Assembly: GCF_965638725.1 (NCBI RefSeq)
Contig: NC_134955.1
Coordinates: 11,250,316 to 11,314,315 of the forward strand
DNA: 64,000 nucleotides
Source of the DNA: Aptenodytes patagonicus
Lineage: Eukaryota; Chordata; Aves; Sphenisciformes; Spheniscidae
Reading direction: 5' to 3'
A program made the translations under genes and the position numbers. The number at the start of each line of letters is the position of its first letter. The first letter of the stretch is position 1. Shown piece after piece: positions 50,016 to 61,435 of the stretch. The notes under the pieces are model-generated. The model did not search any database, was not told the DNA's origin, and saw only the letters and a list, made by a program, of their open reading frames with translations.

Positions 50016-51926
50016 GCAACCTGACCGAAATGAAAATATTCACGTAGGAATATTTTCGTGCATTTGCCTACATTGACTTCAAATCATTACAAGCTCTTAT
50101 TGCAACCTTAAGTGAGTGTGAACTGTGTCTATCAATAAAAAAATGTCTGAATCTCAAAGTTGACTATATTCAACATACATGGCTTCTGCAGACATCACCG
50201 TGATCAGGGAGGAAGCCAGGCACAGGCAGTGGGAGGCACCAGTTTAAGGAAACTCAACCCATTTCCACTGCTGTAGCTGCTAAGTAGTAAAATTCACTTT
50301 GGATCATTTGTAACACAGTAAGAGGAACGTATCCGAAAGAAACAGCCATCGTAGGACACTACCTGAAGCCCTGCGAAACTTTCCCCAGTGCTGTTTCTCT
50401 ACTGCATTACAGAGGTTTTTCGCCTTTCCTTGGAGCACCTGTCACTGCTGCCTGAAAAGCGGGGCAGCACGTGCTGCAGGGCTGGCCGAGGGAATCACCC
50501 ACGCTTGCTCCATCTTGCCCTTGACCCAAGCTGTCTGGAAGTGCTTCGAGGCTGTGATTTTCCCATTTTAGAGGAGACAGAATACATGAACACCATAGAC
50601 AAGATGATTAAAAAACTAACAAGCCAGGAAGCCACTAAAATTATTCCCACTGAGTTTTGCCAGAGAAAAACAGTGGTACTGGCAAAATAGCAGCCAGTGC
50701 TGGCATGAGAAGAAGTGCTAGGAGGCAGCCGAGAGAAACAAGCTGAGTGGGGAACGTGCATCAAAACTGAGTCACTGCTAACGCCCGTGTGCAACAGCTG
50801 CTCAGTCACCCCGTTTCTGGCAGCTGCCCTGGCAGCGCTGCCTTCCCCACTGCCTGGTCCTGCCTCTCCCTGGGGCTGCCTGAACTGCTGGGAGTTGCTC
50901 CTGTTGAGTTTTCTGCCATGTCTCCCTTCTTTTTTCTATTTTGTTTAAACTTTATTTAATTCACTATAACACTATCTTACTACGGATTGTCTTTCCTGTA
51001 ACAGGAAAGATGAATGATGAATTCTGACATCTCAGCGCATCCTGACACAGACACTGGCGGTACATGCTGCCACACGCTGCTGCGCTTCTACCTCGTGGCA
51101 CTGCGGTTCCTCTGGAGCTGTGCAACTGGGTTTCCATTCAAAGCCCCACTTAGCTTTCAGCTCAGCTGTTTTTTCAGTGTACTGGGCAGCCTCTAGCTTT
51201 GCTTTCTTTTTTTCCCCTCAAAGGCAACAAATCAAAAGGCCACCTCATACTGTTAATTCCACTTACTGGTATTCCCTCCACAGGAAAGAGGTAACCATAT
51301 TTCTGATGAGCTATACAGGCAATAAAAGCTCTGTTTCTTCAAATCAGAGCTTGCTATCAAGAGTTCACTGGTGCTTTAATCCCACCGCTCCTGCTAGCCA
51401 CAGGAATCGAGTTAGGGCTTGAAGACCCCCGGTGTGCAGCCGGTGTATAGTCTGGGTGCGACTTCATGATTCACGCAGTCGTGCTGATTAGGATAAACAC
51501 AGCGTTTTCCACACAACCTGCCTGTAGCGCCTCTCAAATGAAGTTTTATTTCCCCAAGGGAAATCTGCATCTGTTTGGATTAATTTTTTCAACAGTTTGC
51601 TTGTTTGGCTACATATTAAGGCCACTTAAGAATGCAGCTTCGAAGTGGTTTCAGTGAAACATGTCTGCTTGTCAAATTAAGACCTTCTCTGTCAATGTTG
51701 GTGTAACCTGGGGGAATTAAAGATCCAAAGAGGAAACAGAAATTTTGATTTTCATCTGTCTTACAGAGTTTTAATGTATTTTTCTCTCCATGACACATAA
51801 CCTCCACTGATAAAGCGTTCCCATCCCCACTTTAAGAAACTGTGGTGTGTTTTAGACCAAAATCATATGATGAATCTTAAATACAGTCCAACTGAGGAAA
51901 TATCTTTGTTTCCAAGTCAAGGTTAC

Positions 51927-52021
51927 CTTGTGTGTTAATGAAGGCTTGGATTCAAATTCATCATCGGAGGAAGAAGTAGAATACTCGGTAGCTTGTTTTC
52001 TGACAGGTAGGTGTTCACATC
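51927..52021 (-). CDS. MICAL2: MICAL2 exon with acidic Ser cluster before bMERB
   Basis: This 95-nt exon starts after GCATTTTAG and ends ACACAAG before the donor GTAACC. Its first two bases (GA) complete the Gly codon split from the large exon. It then encodes 31 residues, including STSSSDDEFESK. This acidic Ser cluster looks like a casein-kinase-2 type site; that reading is inference. It ends in phase 0, which fits the next exon. It lies 8 kb from the previous exon and 2.1 kb from the next. It is too short to show as an isolated long ORF and was placed from splice sites and phase. Confidence 0.88.
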
Positions 52022-52910
52022 CTAAAATGCAGGAACAAAATAGTGAAGCAAAAAAATACTGTTCTTTAACTTACACAGACACTTTGCACCTGTCCTGAGT
52101 TCTAATCAGCAGCACCTAGAGCAATTTGGAAATTTGGCTCACGGCATTAAATTTTTGATCCCTGTCAAAAACTCTGTCTGGGTATATTTGATTTTTTTCA
52201 GGTATTACATACAAATAAATTAATTCGTTGAACATCCTGCATGTAGCATGCTGTTCTGAACGCACTCAACATTCATTAAAATGTATATCTGAAGTTAGCC
52301 ATATTACCCAAATGATTGTATAAGGCTCACTATACAGTGTAATTGAATGCAAAAAGTCTGAGCCAGCTCTTAAACAAATTACCCTTATGTGGCTTGTAGC
52401 ATCTGGCACCCATTTTTACTACATGACATCTGCTCAGTGTAAAATAGTTGGCGTCAGAATGTCTGGTCATATAAAAAAATCACAAATGTAATCAGAAGCA
52501 AATGGACTAAGAGAACAAGGCTTTATCACACAGCCTCATGCAACATAAATATTTCATTAATTATGTCTAAACAAACGTCACTTATTTTTCTGCTTTAGGA
52601 ATATTATCACATCATTGAACTGTTGATTAAAATGCCATAATAAGTCAGGAAAATCCATACATCACAACAATGCACTCCATAAGGAAAACTCAAAGGCTGC
52701 CTCTGGAAGAAGCATGCTTTCAGAATTATAAATTAAATTACATTTAATTGCAGCAATTTTATCATGCCTGTTTTTCCAGCATCTTATTTCAACTGGGTGT
52801 AAATATTTGAATTTCTTCTTAATTTGTCTAATTCATAGCTTCATTCTCTTTATTCCAGAAAATAAAACTGCTTTTGGAACATCTGTCTCTACGCTTCAAC
52901 CTGCTACAGG

Positions 52911-52923
52911 GTTAATGATTAAC
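52911..52923. promoter_or_regulatory. Perfect HNF1-type palindrome in a MICAL2 intron
   Basis: GTTAATGATTAAC fits the full HNF1A/HNF1B consensus GTTAATNATTAAC with no mismatch. It lies in the 8-kb MICAL2 intron. A single site is only a candidate for binding; no promoter or exon is recognised next to it. Confidence 0.45.
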
Positions 52924-55900
52924 AGCTGGGCAACATCTTGGAAATGTACATTATTTAAAGCTAACAGAGCCATTTTTCTTTGTATCTGCGAGGTAACAGT
53001 TGGCTTTCTATGTGCAAGTTGTATTCACATTAAAATCACTTCCCATTCTCCCAGTGTAAATGTTTCTTCTTTGCCATGTCCTGAATCCCAGTCCTGAAGT
53101 AGGACTTTTGCCTCATAACATAATTTAAAATCAGGATCTATGAAATACCTTCATCACAGGCAGTAAAGCAATGAAAGCAAGTCCAAGTAATTTGAGGCAG
53201 AAATTCTGATCTTTCTCGGCAATCTCAATTTTAGAAGCACCCAGTCCTTGCATCAATGAAGCTGCACGCTCAGAGGGTCCAGTGGAGCAGACCTGGGTCC
53301 TGCCCTCCTTTTTGCAGGGCAAGTCCTTGGGCACCAGGAGGTGCAATAGCCCTGGCAGAAATGCCAGGTGGGACTCCAGCCGCACGCGTGATTCCCCTGC
53401 TCCAGAATTGCCCAGGCTGCCACCCCACACCTCGCAGCACTTGGAGGAGGGACACAGCTCCCACTTCCTGACCTGCTGGGGACTCTCCGATGGCTCACGA
53501 TTGCTGGGGTCACACCGGTGCCATGCACTGCCCCACACTCTGTGGACAAGAGTGTAAATCCAGCTGTGCCCTGTCTCTGCCCCCAGCAGGGACAGTCAGC
53601 TGTAAAGCCCTTCCCAGTGCACGAAATGGAGGAAGGCATGGGGGTATCACAGTTACTATTTCTTTTGAGGATTAAACTCGCCTACCTTGCTTTTCACTGT
53701 GCAACCAAAAGTTTGCAGTAAGTACCTTGCGGTCAGGCCGCTGGTGAAATCAAGTTCCATAATATGCCTGCAGCAAACCTTACAGCCTGGCAGGGCTGGA
53801 AACACAAGCAATTACACGCTCCCTTTCTTCTCTCAGCTTTGGGAATAAGTGACTTCTTCCCTGTGTCCTCCTCTTTGAGTGATATCAATAATTTAAAAAG
53901 CGTTACAAGGTCTAGAGGAAAAGCAGCCTGCTGTAACACAAGGGCACCTGCCTCCTCCTCAGGGGTGTGACTCGGGAGCTGTTTGCCTTTCTGGGACAGA
54001 GAGAGGGTCAATGACTTCCCCAAGGACTTCCAAGGGCCATCTCATGGGCACGAGGAAGCTGATGTCTGTGCACGGAACAGATTCATAACATCCACAGTCC
54101 TCCCAATGCCTATCTGCTATGGAAAGCCAGGTATTTGCACCTTGCTCTGCAGAGAAAAGCCATTTAGATTGCTCCAAAACAGCTCAGCCTTTCAAGGGGT
54201 GTGGTACCCACAGCCCTGTGAGACAACAGCCACCTGACTGCAATCAGCAACATCCTTCATCATCTCCACCCACAAAGCCTACAGGATGAAGGACCACACA
54301 AAGCCACTCAGTGATGAGGCATCTGATGGATCTACCTGTGTGCATTGACAGTTATGGTCTCTGTCACATTCATTGCATATACATTTCACAGCACTGATGT
54401 TCTCTGCTAATACAATGTGGATAATTGAAGCATGGGCTGCTCCAAGGAGGTGCCCGGCAACACACAGCAGAGAGTGACAGAATTGGGATAAGAATAGAGG
54501 TTTTTGGCTCCCAGATGTGTGGTCCTGCCACATTTCAGGGATATAAAAACAGTTGGACAGTGCATTTCTTTCAACATGAAAAGGGCAGCCACGCAGTGTT
54601 CTGCTGAACTATTTTTCTTTGGCTATTTCCTTGTGGGAGAGACTGGAAATATGCTCTAAAATGTACCCCAGATGCAAATTTCAACTTCAAGACAACTATA
54701 ACGAGCATAGTAAGGAATTACCTCACTGAATGAACTTGCTTTATGCAGAGCTAGAGAAAAATACCACAAGTTTATTCCATTTTGGAAAAAAAACACCAAA
54801 CCCCAAAACTCTTCTGTATTACAGCGTCTATGTATAGACGTCTATCTATGTTCTACTATAGATAACAGAGCATTAATCTTTCTCATCTCCAAAGGGGTGG
54901 GATAGGCAGAATTTAGTCGCCAGCTGTGAGGATTTGGACAAGGAGTTCACACATAAAAATGTTCAACTTAGGGACTTTTACACTTACTTGGTCATTTAAA
55001 TCTGAAACTTAGAACTACAATAATAAAGTTAGATAAGAATAATTTGTCTACTCCAAATATGTCAAGCTTTAAGGCTCCATAGCTACAGAAAAGATCTCAA
55101 AAACATATGTTTTTTTCCAAATATTAACACTTCTAGACTTGGGCTTTCTCTTTCCAGCCATCTCATTCCTTCAAAGTGGGATTTATTTCTTAAGTTCTCT
55201 GGCGTCTCCCTAACTTCCAAATTAACATATGTTATACTAGAGCTTTGCCTCCCCAGCTAACATGACTTTGGATCACTAGGAACGGTCAGACATAGTTTTA
55301 ATTCTTAATTATAAAGGGGAAAGGAACAAATATTTCTGAAATCTTTATTAATCTATTCTTGATTTCTACCTCACAGTAGCTACTAGGAGTTTGGTCAAGA
55401 GACCTTTCCAGCATTCCTGTGATTTGACAGCTGTAAATCAGGTAACTGAGTATTAATTATTATTATTAATTGTTATTGAATCTGACAGTGTCACAGAATA
55501 CGCTTCAGAGTACAAAGTTGGAGAAAACCTCCATTTCTTGATATTGGGACTTGGTATCCTTATATGTGTATGTCATAAGAGACAAGAAAAATTACATCCA
55601 TAAAATTAAAATTCCTTCCTATGGCCAGTTCTTTACAGCTTGGTAATCCAAGGGTGGGTATCAAAGACACTTTGCTTTGGCCTAAGCGCACTGCCATCGA
55701 ATGCCGTCAGCGGTAAAACCCTCACTGTATTCAGAAGGATCAACTGGACCAAAGTCCAGTGCTTTTGAGAACCCATCCCTTAGCATGTAAATCTAAGGTA
55801 CTGGTTTTCCTAGGAAACTGGAGGTCCTCTGAACAAAGAGGGAGGTGTCATATGAAGAGGTTAAGAAGGTGATACCTTCTGTTAGACGTGGGAGCACTGC

Positions 55901-56269
55901 TGATTGCCCTGGAGATTTATAGGGAAAACCATCGCTGCCGTCACTCTGCATGTCACAGCTCACCTCCCTTTCCTGGGGTGTTTTTGTGTCACAGTAATGA
56001 CTGTAGTCTAAATACACAGAAAGTCTTGGAGCAGGAACTGTTTTTATAACACAGTGTTATATTAATCTGTTGGCTTCCTCTGTAAGTGTCCAAGACTTCC
56101 TATTTTTATAAAGTCGTTGGAGTTAATCATGACCACTTAAAGCAGTTCAGTGTTTTACAAAAGAGAGAGGCAAAGCTACACTTATCTCTTGGGGCACTGG
56201 TGTCCCAAACCAGATGAGAATTGGCATGAGGTAGGAGATGAAAAGAAAGGCCAGTAGAAATCAAGAGTG

Positions 56270-56420
56270 GGCTTGGCTATTTGGCTTCACATCTCTGCTT
56301 CTCCTCGGATTTCTCGTGTGGTCTTAGGCATGTAATTTAATCTTGTAGTGTCTCATTTCCCCTTCTAAAATATGAAATCACTAAGATAACAGTGTCCTAG
56401 CTGACAAGAACATTGCAAAG
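56270..56420 (+). repeat. MIR-like SINE remnant
   Basis: GTGGTCTTAGGCATGTAATT and GTCTCATTTCCCCTTCTAAA correspond to the MIR core (gtgaccttgggcaagt.. and ..ctcagtttcctcatctgtaa) in plus orientation, with many changes. Confidence 0.55.
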
Positions 56421-57709
56421 ACACAGACTTTCAGTAGTACAAAGATGCAGTAACGGGAACCATCTATGAACCTGAAATATTTGCAAGCAATCCCTTTTCA
56501 ACCTAAAAGTGCACAAAAACAGCAAAGTGAGTTCATAACACATCTAATTTTCTCATCAGCTGAATTGGTTGTCCTGCTTAATGAAGTGAGCCATGTAAAC
56601 AACACACAGTCACAAACTGAGTTATAACAACTCAACTCATCTAAGGAATGATTCTAGGAATGCTTTCACACGATCCCTACTCTGTCAGGGACAGAGATAC
56701 TCCTCCCACATCTCAATCGCTATCAAGAAGCAAACCCACAGTCACAAACATCTGCCAATAACCAACCATCTTCATGGCTGGTCTTCAGAAGGTCTGTCTG
56801 TAAGTCAAAAGTAACCTAAGCCCTGGATCCACTACTACGTCTCATTACAAACACTGCTGATTTCAACTCTCTCATACAACCTGGCTTAGCTCTCTTTTTA
56901 CTGTTGTTTCTCTGTGGTATTAATGATTTTTAGTATCTATAACTAACATGGCACTTTGGCATTTTTTTGAATTTCAAAAGGGCAAGTAGGTTTAGGAGAG
57001 AACAGTTAACCATCTGATTGATCATTTTTATTGATCGAGTTTTTGGGGTTTTTTTTTAACTGCAGGTTGGAACACAAAGGAGGAATCAAAGGACAAAAGC
57101 CTCAAAGATACTTGTGCAGTAAATCAAAAATCTGGAACTGCACCTAGAAACTCCAGTGTGGCTATTTAGGGACATTTGTATATTCTATAGGCAAACTTAG
57201 ATCGGATTTTATTTTTTTTTTAAATCAATCTCTCACTGAAAACAGTGCATGAACCCCCATTGCTTCAGTAAGATTTGTCTAGTTAATCTATGGTACATAG
57301 ATTACAGGTAATCTGTGCAGCCGGATCTCTGCACAGCCCAAAATTTCCAAGTGGCTCTGAGGAATAGCTTTCATGAAACAGAAAGTGTTAGCCAGAAAGC
57401 ATTTAGACCAGGTCTGGATATCAGAAGCTGGAATGACCCATATGGAAGGTGTAACTGCAGGCATAAGTTTGAGCGACAGGCAATCTGCTGCTGAGTAATT
57501 AAGATCTCTGCTTCCTCATGCTGAGCTTCAGCCGGTGGCTGAACACTTGGCAGGAGATGACAGAAGGACAGAATATAGTTTTAGTTTGGACAGACACCTG
57601 GGTCTGAACTGCAGGAGTCATCAGGATAGGAAAGACATCTGGATGTGTATTTGCAGATGAAGTAACTAAGATAAGGTGTAGGGAAAGATGAGCAACATAA
57701 CATAGAAGT

Positions 57710-58000
57710 AGATGTGTAGGGTGAGACTGAAGGTCCTTCCAGTCTGTCTCCAGCAGTGGATGTCTAAAGGAACACTATAGGCACCGGGCAGTCATACGTG
57801 ATTCCTCCCCTTAACACTCACCCAGCCTCCAAGCATTTTTCAGTTCAGGAGCTTTCTAAATTGGAAGTGGTTTCTAAGCATTTGGTTAATCCTCAGTGGA
57901 TTTCTCTTCAATGAGCTTGCCCAGTCTCATCTCAAGCCTATGGACTTTTATCACCCAGCTCATTCTTTGGCTCCACAAGCCAACAGCCCATTGAGGGAGA
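57710..58000 (+). repeat. Ancient sauropsid interspersed repeat, decayed
   Basis: Blocks GGTCCTTCCAGTCTGTCTCC, CTTCAATGAGCTTGCCCAGT and GCCTATGGACTTTTATCACC follow the order of the same old repeat family as at 21.4-21.8 kb. It is heavily diverged. Confidence 0.4.
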
Positions 58001-60072
58001 AAACACCAGCGTAATGTAAGACCAACCATACTTGCACAGAACAAGTCTGTCTGGCCTCAAATAGGATAGAAAAGCCCTACTGCAAAGAGCCAAGAGGAGT
58101 ATGAGAAAGAGCCTCAATAAATTGGTTTCTGCAAGGTGCTGGGAGTATTTTTTTTTCTTTAAAGAATTTTCTGAGATGCATGGTAAATTTCAAAAGAGAA
58201 AAATAATGACATGTAATGTGGGCTAAAGCTCGTCATCAGTTCATGACTGAAGTTTGCCAAGCCTGCGCCTCAGACAAGTGCCAATATGAGACAGAAATGC
58301 CATTTTAGAGAGCCAGGCAGGACTTGGCTCTTTACCAGTCTGATTTACTCAAATATGAATGTCTGAAAAAGTTCAGGGAGCTGCAATGTTGAAATGTTGA
58401 AGAGGACAGATTACTGGGCAAATGGCTAGATCAAAGCTGCATTTTTTTCTTCTGAACAGACTTTGCAATGCCTATATTCAATAATTATAATAATTTAATA
58501 ATTCCTCTTTTGGCTTGCACAGCAGAGGAATGCAACACATATTAAACCAGCATGTTTTTCCAAAATATTAAAAACATAAATAAAGTATAGCACTATTCAA
58601 ACCTAACAAGAACTTTTCCCATTTTAGTAGGAACACAACATACCAATTATTGTAATACATTTAGTTAAGAGCAAGTCAACTTGGCTTAGTTGATGGGTCA
58701 TGACTAGGTATAGACTCAGAAAAAGCCTCCCATTTAAGACCACAGCGTGGCAAGTGTGAACACTAGCAACTCTCTGTGGCTTCAGTGCAGTCCTTAGCAT
58801 CCTCCGGCTCAATGAGGATGCCTGGTTTCGCGAGTTGCTGGATAAAGGATGCTCCAAGAATCTAATCCAAAAATTCAGGAATGAGAGCAGGAGTTATTCT
58901 ATTGATTTTAATGAGCTTCAGATCAAGTCTCTCGTATACTGTATATCTTCCTCACAGTATGCAGTAGTTCTGAAGCAGAAAGGATGCAAAAAGGATCTGG
59001 CAGCTCACTGGGAACATTTCGGTGACTTCACATTTTACATACAGATAGTTATTTTAATGCTGCAGCACAGCAGCAATTTTGAGGTTACAGTTCGGGTTGC
59101 AATTTAATAAAGTAAGAAACAAACAGGTATGTCAATAAAATTCAATAAGTTATTTAGTTAAATAACTGTGACTTTCTGCAGTAGGCTAGTGAGAAGATGG
59201 ATCACAGAGAAAGACAGGTGGGTGCAGCTCTCATACCTCGTATTTCATATCTGAAACTGTGCCGCACTTAATTCTTTCTGAGCCTATGCTCAGATTACTC
59301 AGATTGCTCTTTGTCTGACATCAATATTTCTTAGACTCGTCTGCAATTTTAATACTAACCTTGTTCTCACAAGCAAACATGAAAATTGATGCCTTTTAAT
59401 CACTGCCCAAATAGACTCACAAATAGGTCAGAATATGTCAATAAGGTGCTATCTCCTCTCGAATAAAAGAACAAGGGGATATTAATGACACTGCAAAGCT
59501 CCCAAAAGTGTGTCTACAGTTCAGTCACTACAGCAGCAGACAGAGCTGAAGAGACACCTGCTGAGAAAGCACATACACAAAGCAAAGCTTCTTGCTATTG
59601 CAACTGTATTGCTTCAGTCGCTGAACTCCTCATGGAAAGGGTAGCAAATGTAGTCTACACTGCACTGGAGTTTTCGGTGCTCGTTCTTCTGCTTGCCCAC
59701 TGTACTCCCCCTTCCACAACACACTCAGTGTCACAGCAGCAGCTGCTCTGCACAGCATCTCACTCTGCCTCACCGCTCCTTCCACCTCGGGGATTACATT
59801 TTCCTGACCCGAACACTTTTGAACAGCAGCGAGCAGCAGATCAAACTTGGATCCAGAGTGCTGCGCTCTGCTTGCAAATCCACTCTGCTCCTTTAAACCA
59901 GAAGCAACTCCTAAACATTAACCAAAAGATATATTTATTAAGTCTTTCTATGTAGAAAGTAACTATAAATTAAACATAGCATACAACAGGTATGTGTTTG
60001 CATGATCACACACAGGTCTTTTAAATGTTAAGTGCTATTACCAGAAATAAATAATTCCACTCATGCCCTCAC

Positions 60073-61435
60073 CTGTGGAAGGATAATGTAGCCTGTCTTC
60101 TGGAGAATGGTCCTTCATGAAAGGCAGAGATGACAGGAAGGAATTCCCTTCTCTGTCACGAACTTTACTTCTCAGTCTATCAAAGAGCGACCCAAGACTC
60201 CCTTTCTGTGCAGAGTCATCCAGATTGTCCTTGGAGGTGTTCTTGGGCTCTGGAGATGACAGAAGGAGGCACTTTTCATTACAGATAAATACGCCATCCA
60301 TGGGAGCCCCTGGAGGAGTCTCTTTAAAGGTAAACTTTTCTAGGAGTCCTGGGACATCCTCCATCCTAGTGCAATATGATTTCTGAGGTATACTGGTCAT
60401 TTTGGAAGGCCTTGTGTGAGGACTGTAGACTGGGAAGGATACCTCCTCGCTGTAATCCCTTGGAGATCTCTCTTCAGAGCCAGCAGAAAAATGAGATGGA
60501 TTTGAGAGAAGGCTCCCATTTCCTAAATATTCTCCTGCCCACTCCCCTACTTTAAGCTCCTGTGGCTGAGCGTTATTTGCTCTATTATTGTTACTGTTCG
60601 TTTGGCTTAGGGAATAGCTAGGAGTACTGGGGAAGCTGAAGAAAGCTTGTTCTGAAGAGGCTTTGGTTTTGCTGTCTGAGTCCTGCTTTAGTCCTTCTGG
60701 AGACGAGGTTAGAGGCTCCAAAATGGACTTTTTGATCGCATTGGCTATGAGCCTCAGTGGCGATTTTGGCTGGCCAGCTGCGTGCTCCCTGGCAACTGCA
60801 TCTCGACTCCTCAGAGCATCTTTTGTGTCAACTGGCAAAGCTGGTGGAGCATTGTCTGCAAATAAGAGAGGCACAGGACAACCAGATAGTTTGAACACAT
60901 CTTTTCTGCAGTCAGCATTCTTCTCCTCTGAAGTCCCCAGCGCTCCTTTGTTTTGATACCCTGGACTGGTTCCACCTAAGTCCGTCCTGTTTGAATCATA
61001 CGACAAGGGTTGCTGTTGAGTACAAAGCACCAGCCTCTTTTTTGCCTCCTTTAATTCTTGCTCAAGCTTTTCTTCTTGGTGCCTTGTATTTTTGCCATCT
61101 TTCTCTTTCAAATCCAGAGATGACAGCACTTTTGTCTTCCAGTTAAAATCTTCTGGTTCAGAGGTATATTTCAGGTTTTTTTCCTTCCAGCCCTGGGCTG
61201 TGTATGTCCCAATGTCACCATCTATATCTTCAGCCTCATAAAAATCAGCAGCCAGCGTCCCATTCCCAGGGGGGGTCCGTGGAGAACTTCTAGTGCTGCT
61301 CTGAAAAGGACAATGGGGCACATAGAGGTGGATGTCTTCAGGCATCTCTCTGGCTTTTTCTTTTCTTTGAAATACTGGGCTGTAGGGTTTGAAATGTCCT
61401 CTTGTAACCTCTGGTGGTTTCTTGTAAGAAGCCAA
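60073..61435 (-). CDS. MICAL2: MICAL2 large exon (MICALCL Ser/Pro-rich linker)
   Basis: This 1,363-nt exon has 454 open codons plus one base. Its first codon is TTG (Leu), directly after the acceptor TGCACTTCACAG, so it is an internal exon and not a translation start. It ends CCTTCCACAG before the donor GTGAGG. The product is disordered, rich in Ser, Pro, Lys and Glu. A short charged helix (EEKLEQELKEAKKRL) lies near residue 125. A conserved block, SPLRLIANAIKKSILEPL, lies near residue 225. The second block is what identifies the exon as MICAL2/MICALCL. Near the end there is another basic helical motif, LFDRLRSKVRDREG. This region was described in mammals as the ERK2-binding testis protein MICALCL (EBITEIN1). 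In full-length MICAL2 it would link the LIM-side half to the C-terminal Rab-binding domain. Confidence 0.93.

Larger units (their letters stand above)
47804..51926 (-). other. MICAL2: Two MICAL2 introns flanking the first bMERB exon
   Basis: The introns run 47,804-49,748 and 49,842-51,926, both GT-AG. The first holds an old MIR-like SINE and a TG/TA repeat; the second holds a short CR1 tail fragment at about 49,919 and a 10-bp hairpin just after it. Nothing else is recognised. Confidence 0.85.
52022..60072 (-). other. MICAL2: MICAL2 intron, 8 kb
   Basis: The longest complete intron in the window (donor GTGAGG, acceptor TTTTAG). It carries a perfect HNF1-type palindrome, a GC-richer patch at 53.2-53.7 kb, a MIR-like SINE at about 56.3 kb and an old repeat at about 57.7-58.0 kb. 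I looked for extra exons at 53.1-53.5 and 55.8-56.0 kb on the minus strand and found none that keeps the phase. Confidence 0.85.

Noticed and set aside
53131..53640. Overlapping minus-strand ORFs of 128 and 135 codons in a MICAL2 intron
   Set aside because: The region is locally GC-rich, which opens all frames. There is no good acceptor, and the flanking exons already join in phase without it.
55793..56017. Possible extra MICAL2 exon on the minus strand
   Set aside because: It has a donor-like GAAGGTATC and a CCCCAG acceptor, but entering in the phase needed after exon 60,073-61,435 gives an early stop (TGA).
60038..61435. Reading the large MICAL2 frame as a complete 465-residue protein starting at 61,435
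   Set aside because: The first codon is TTG directly after a splice acceptor, and the last residues lie beyond the GTGAGG donor. It is an internal exon.
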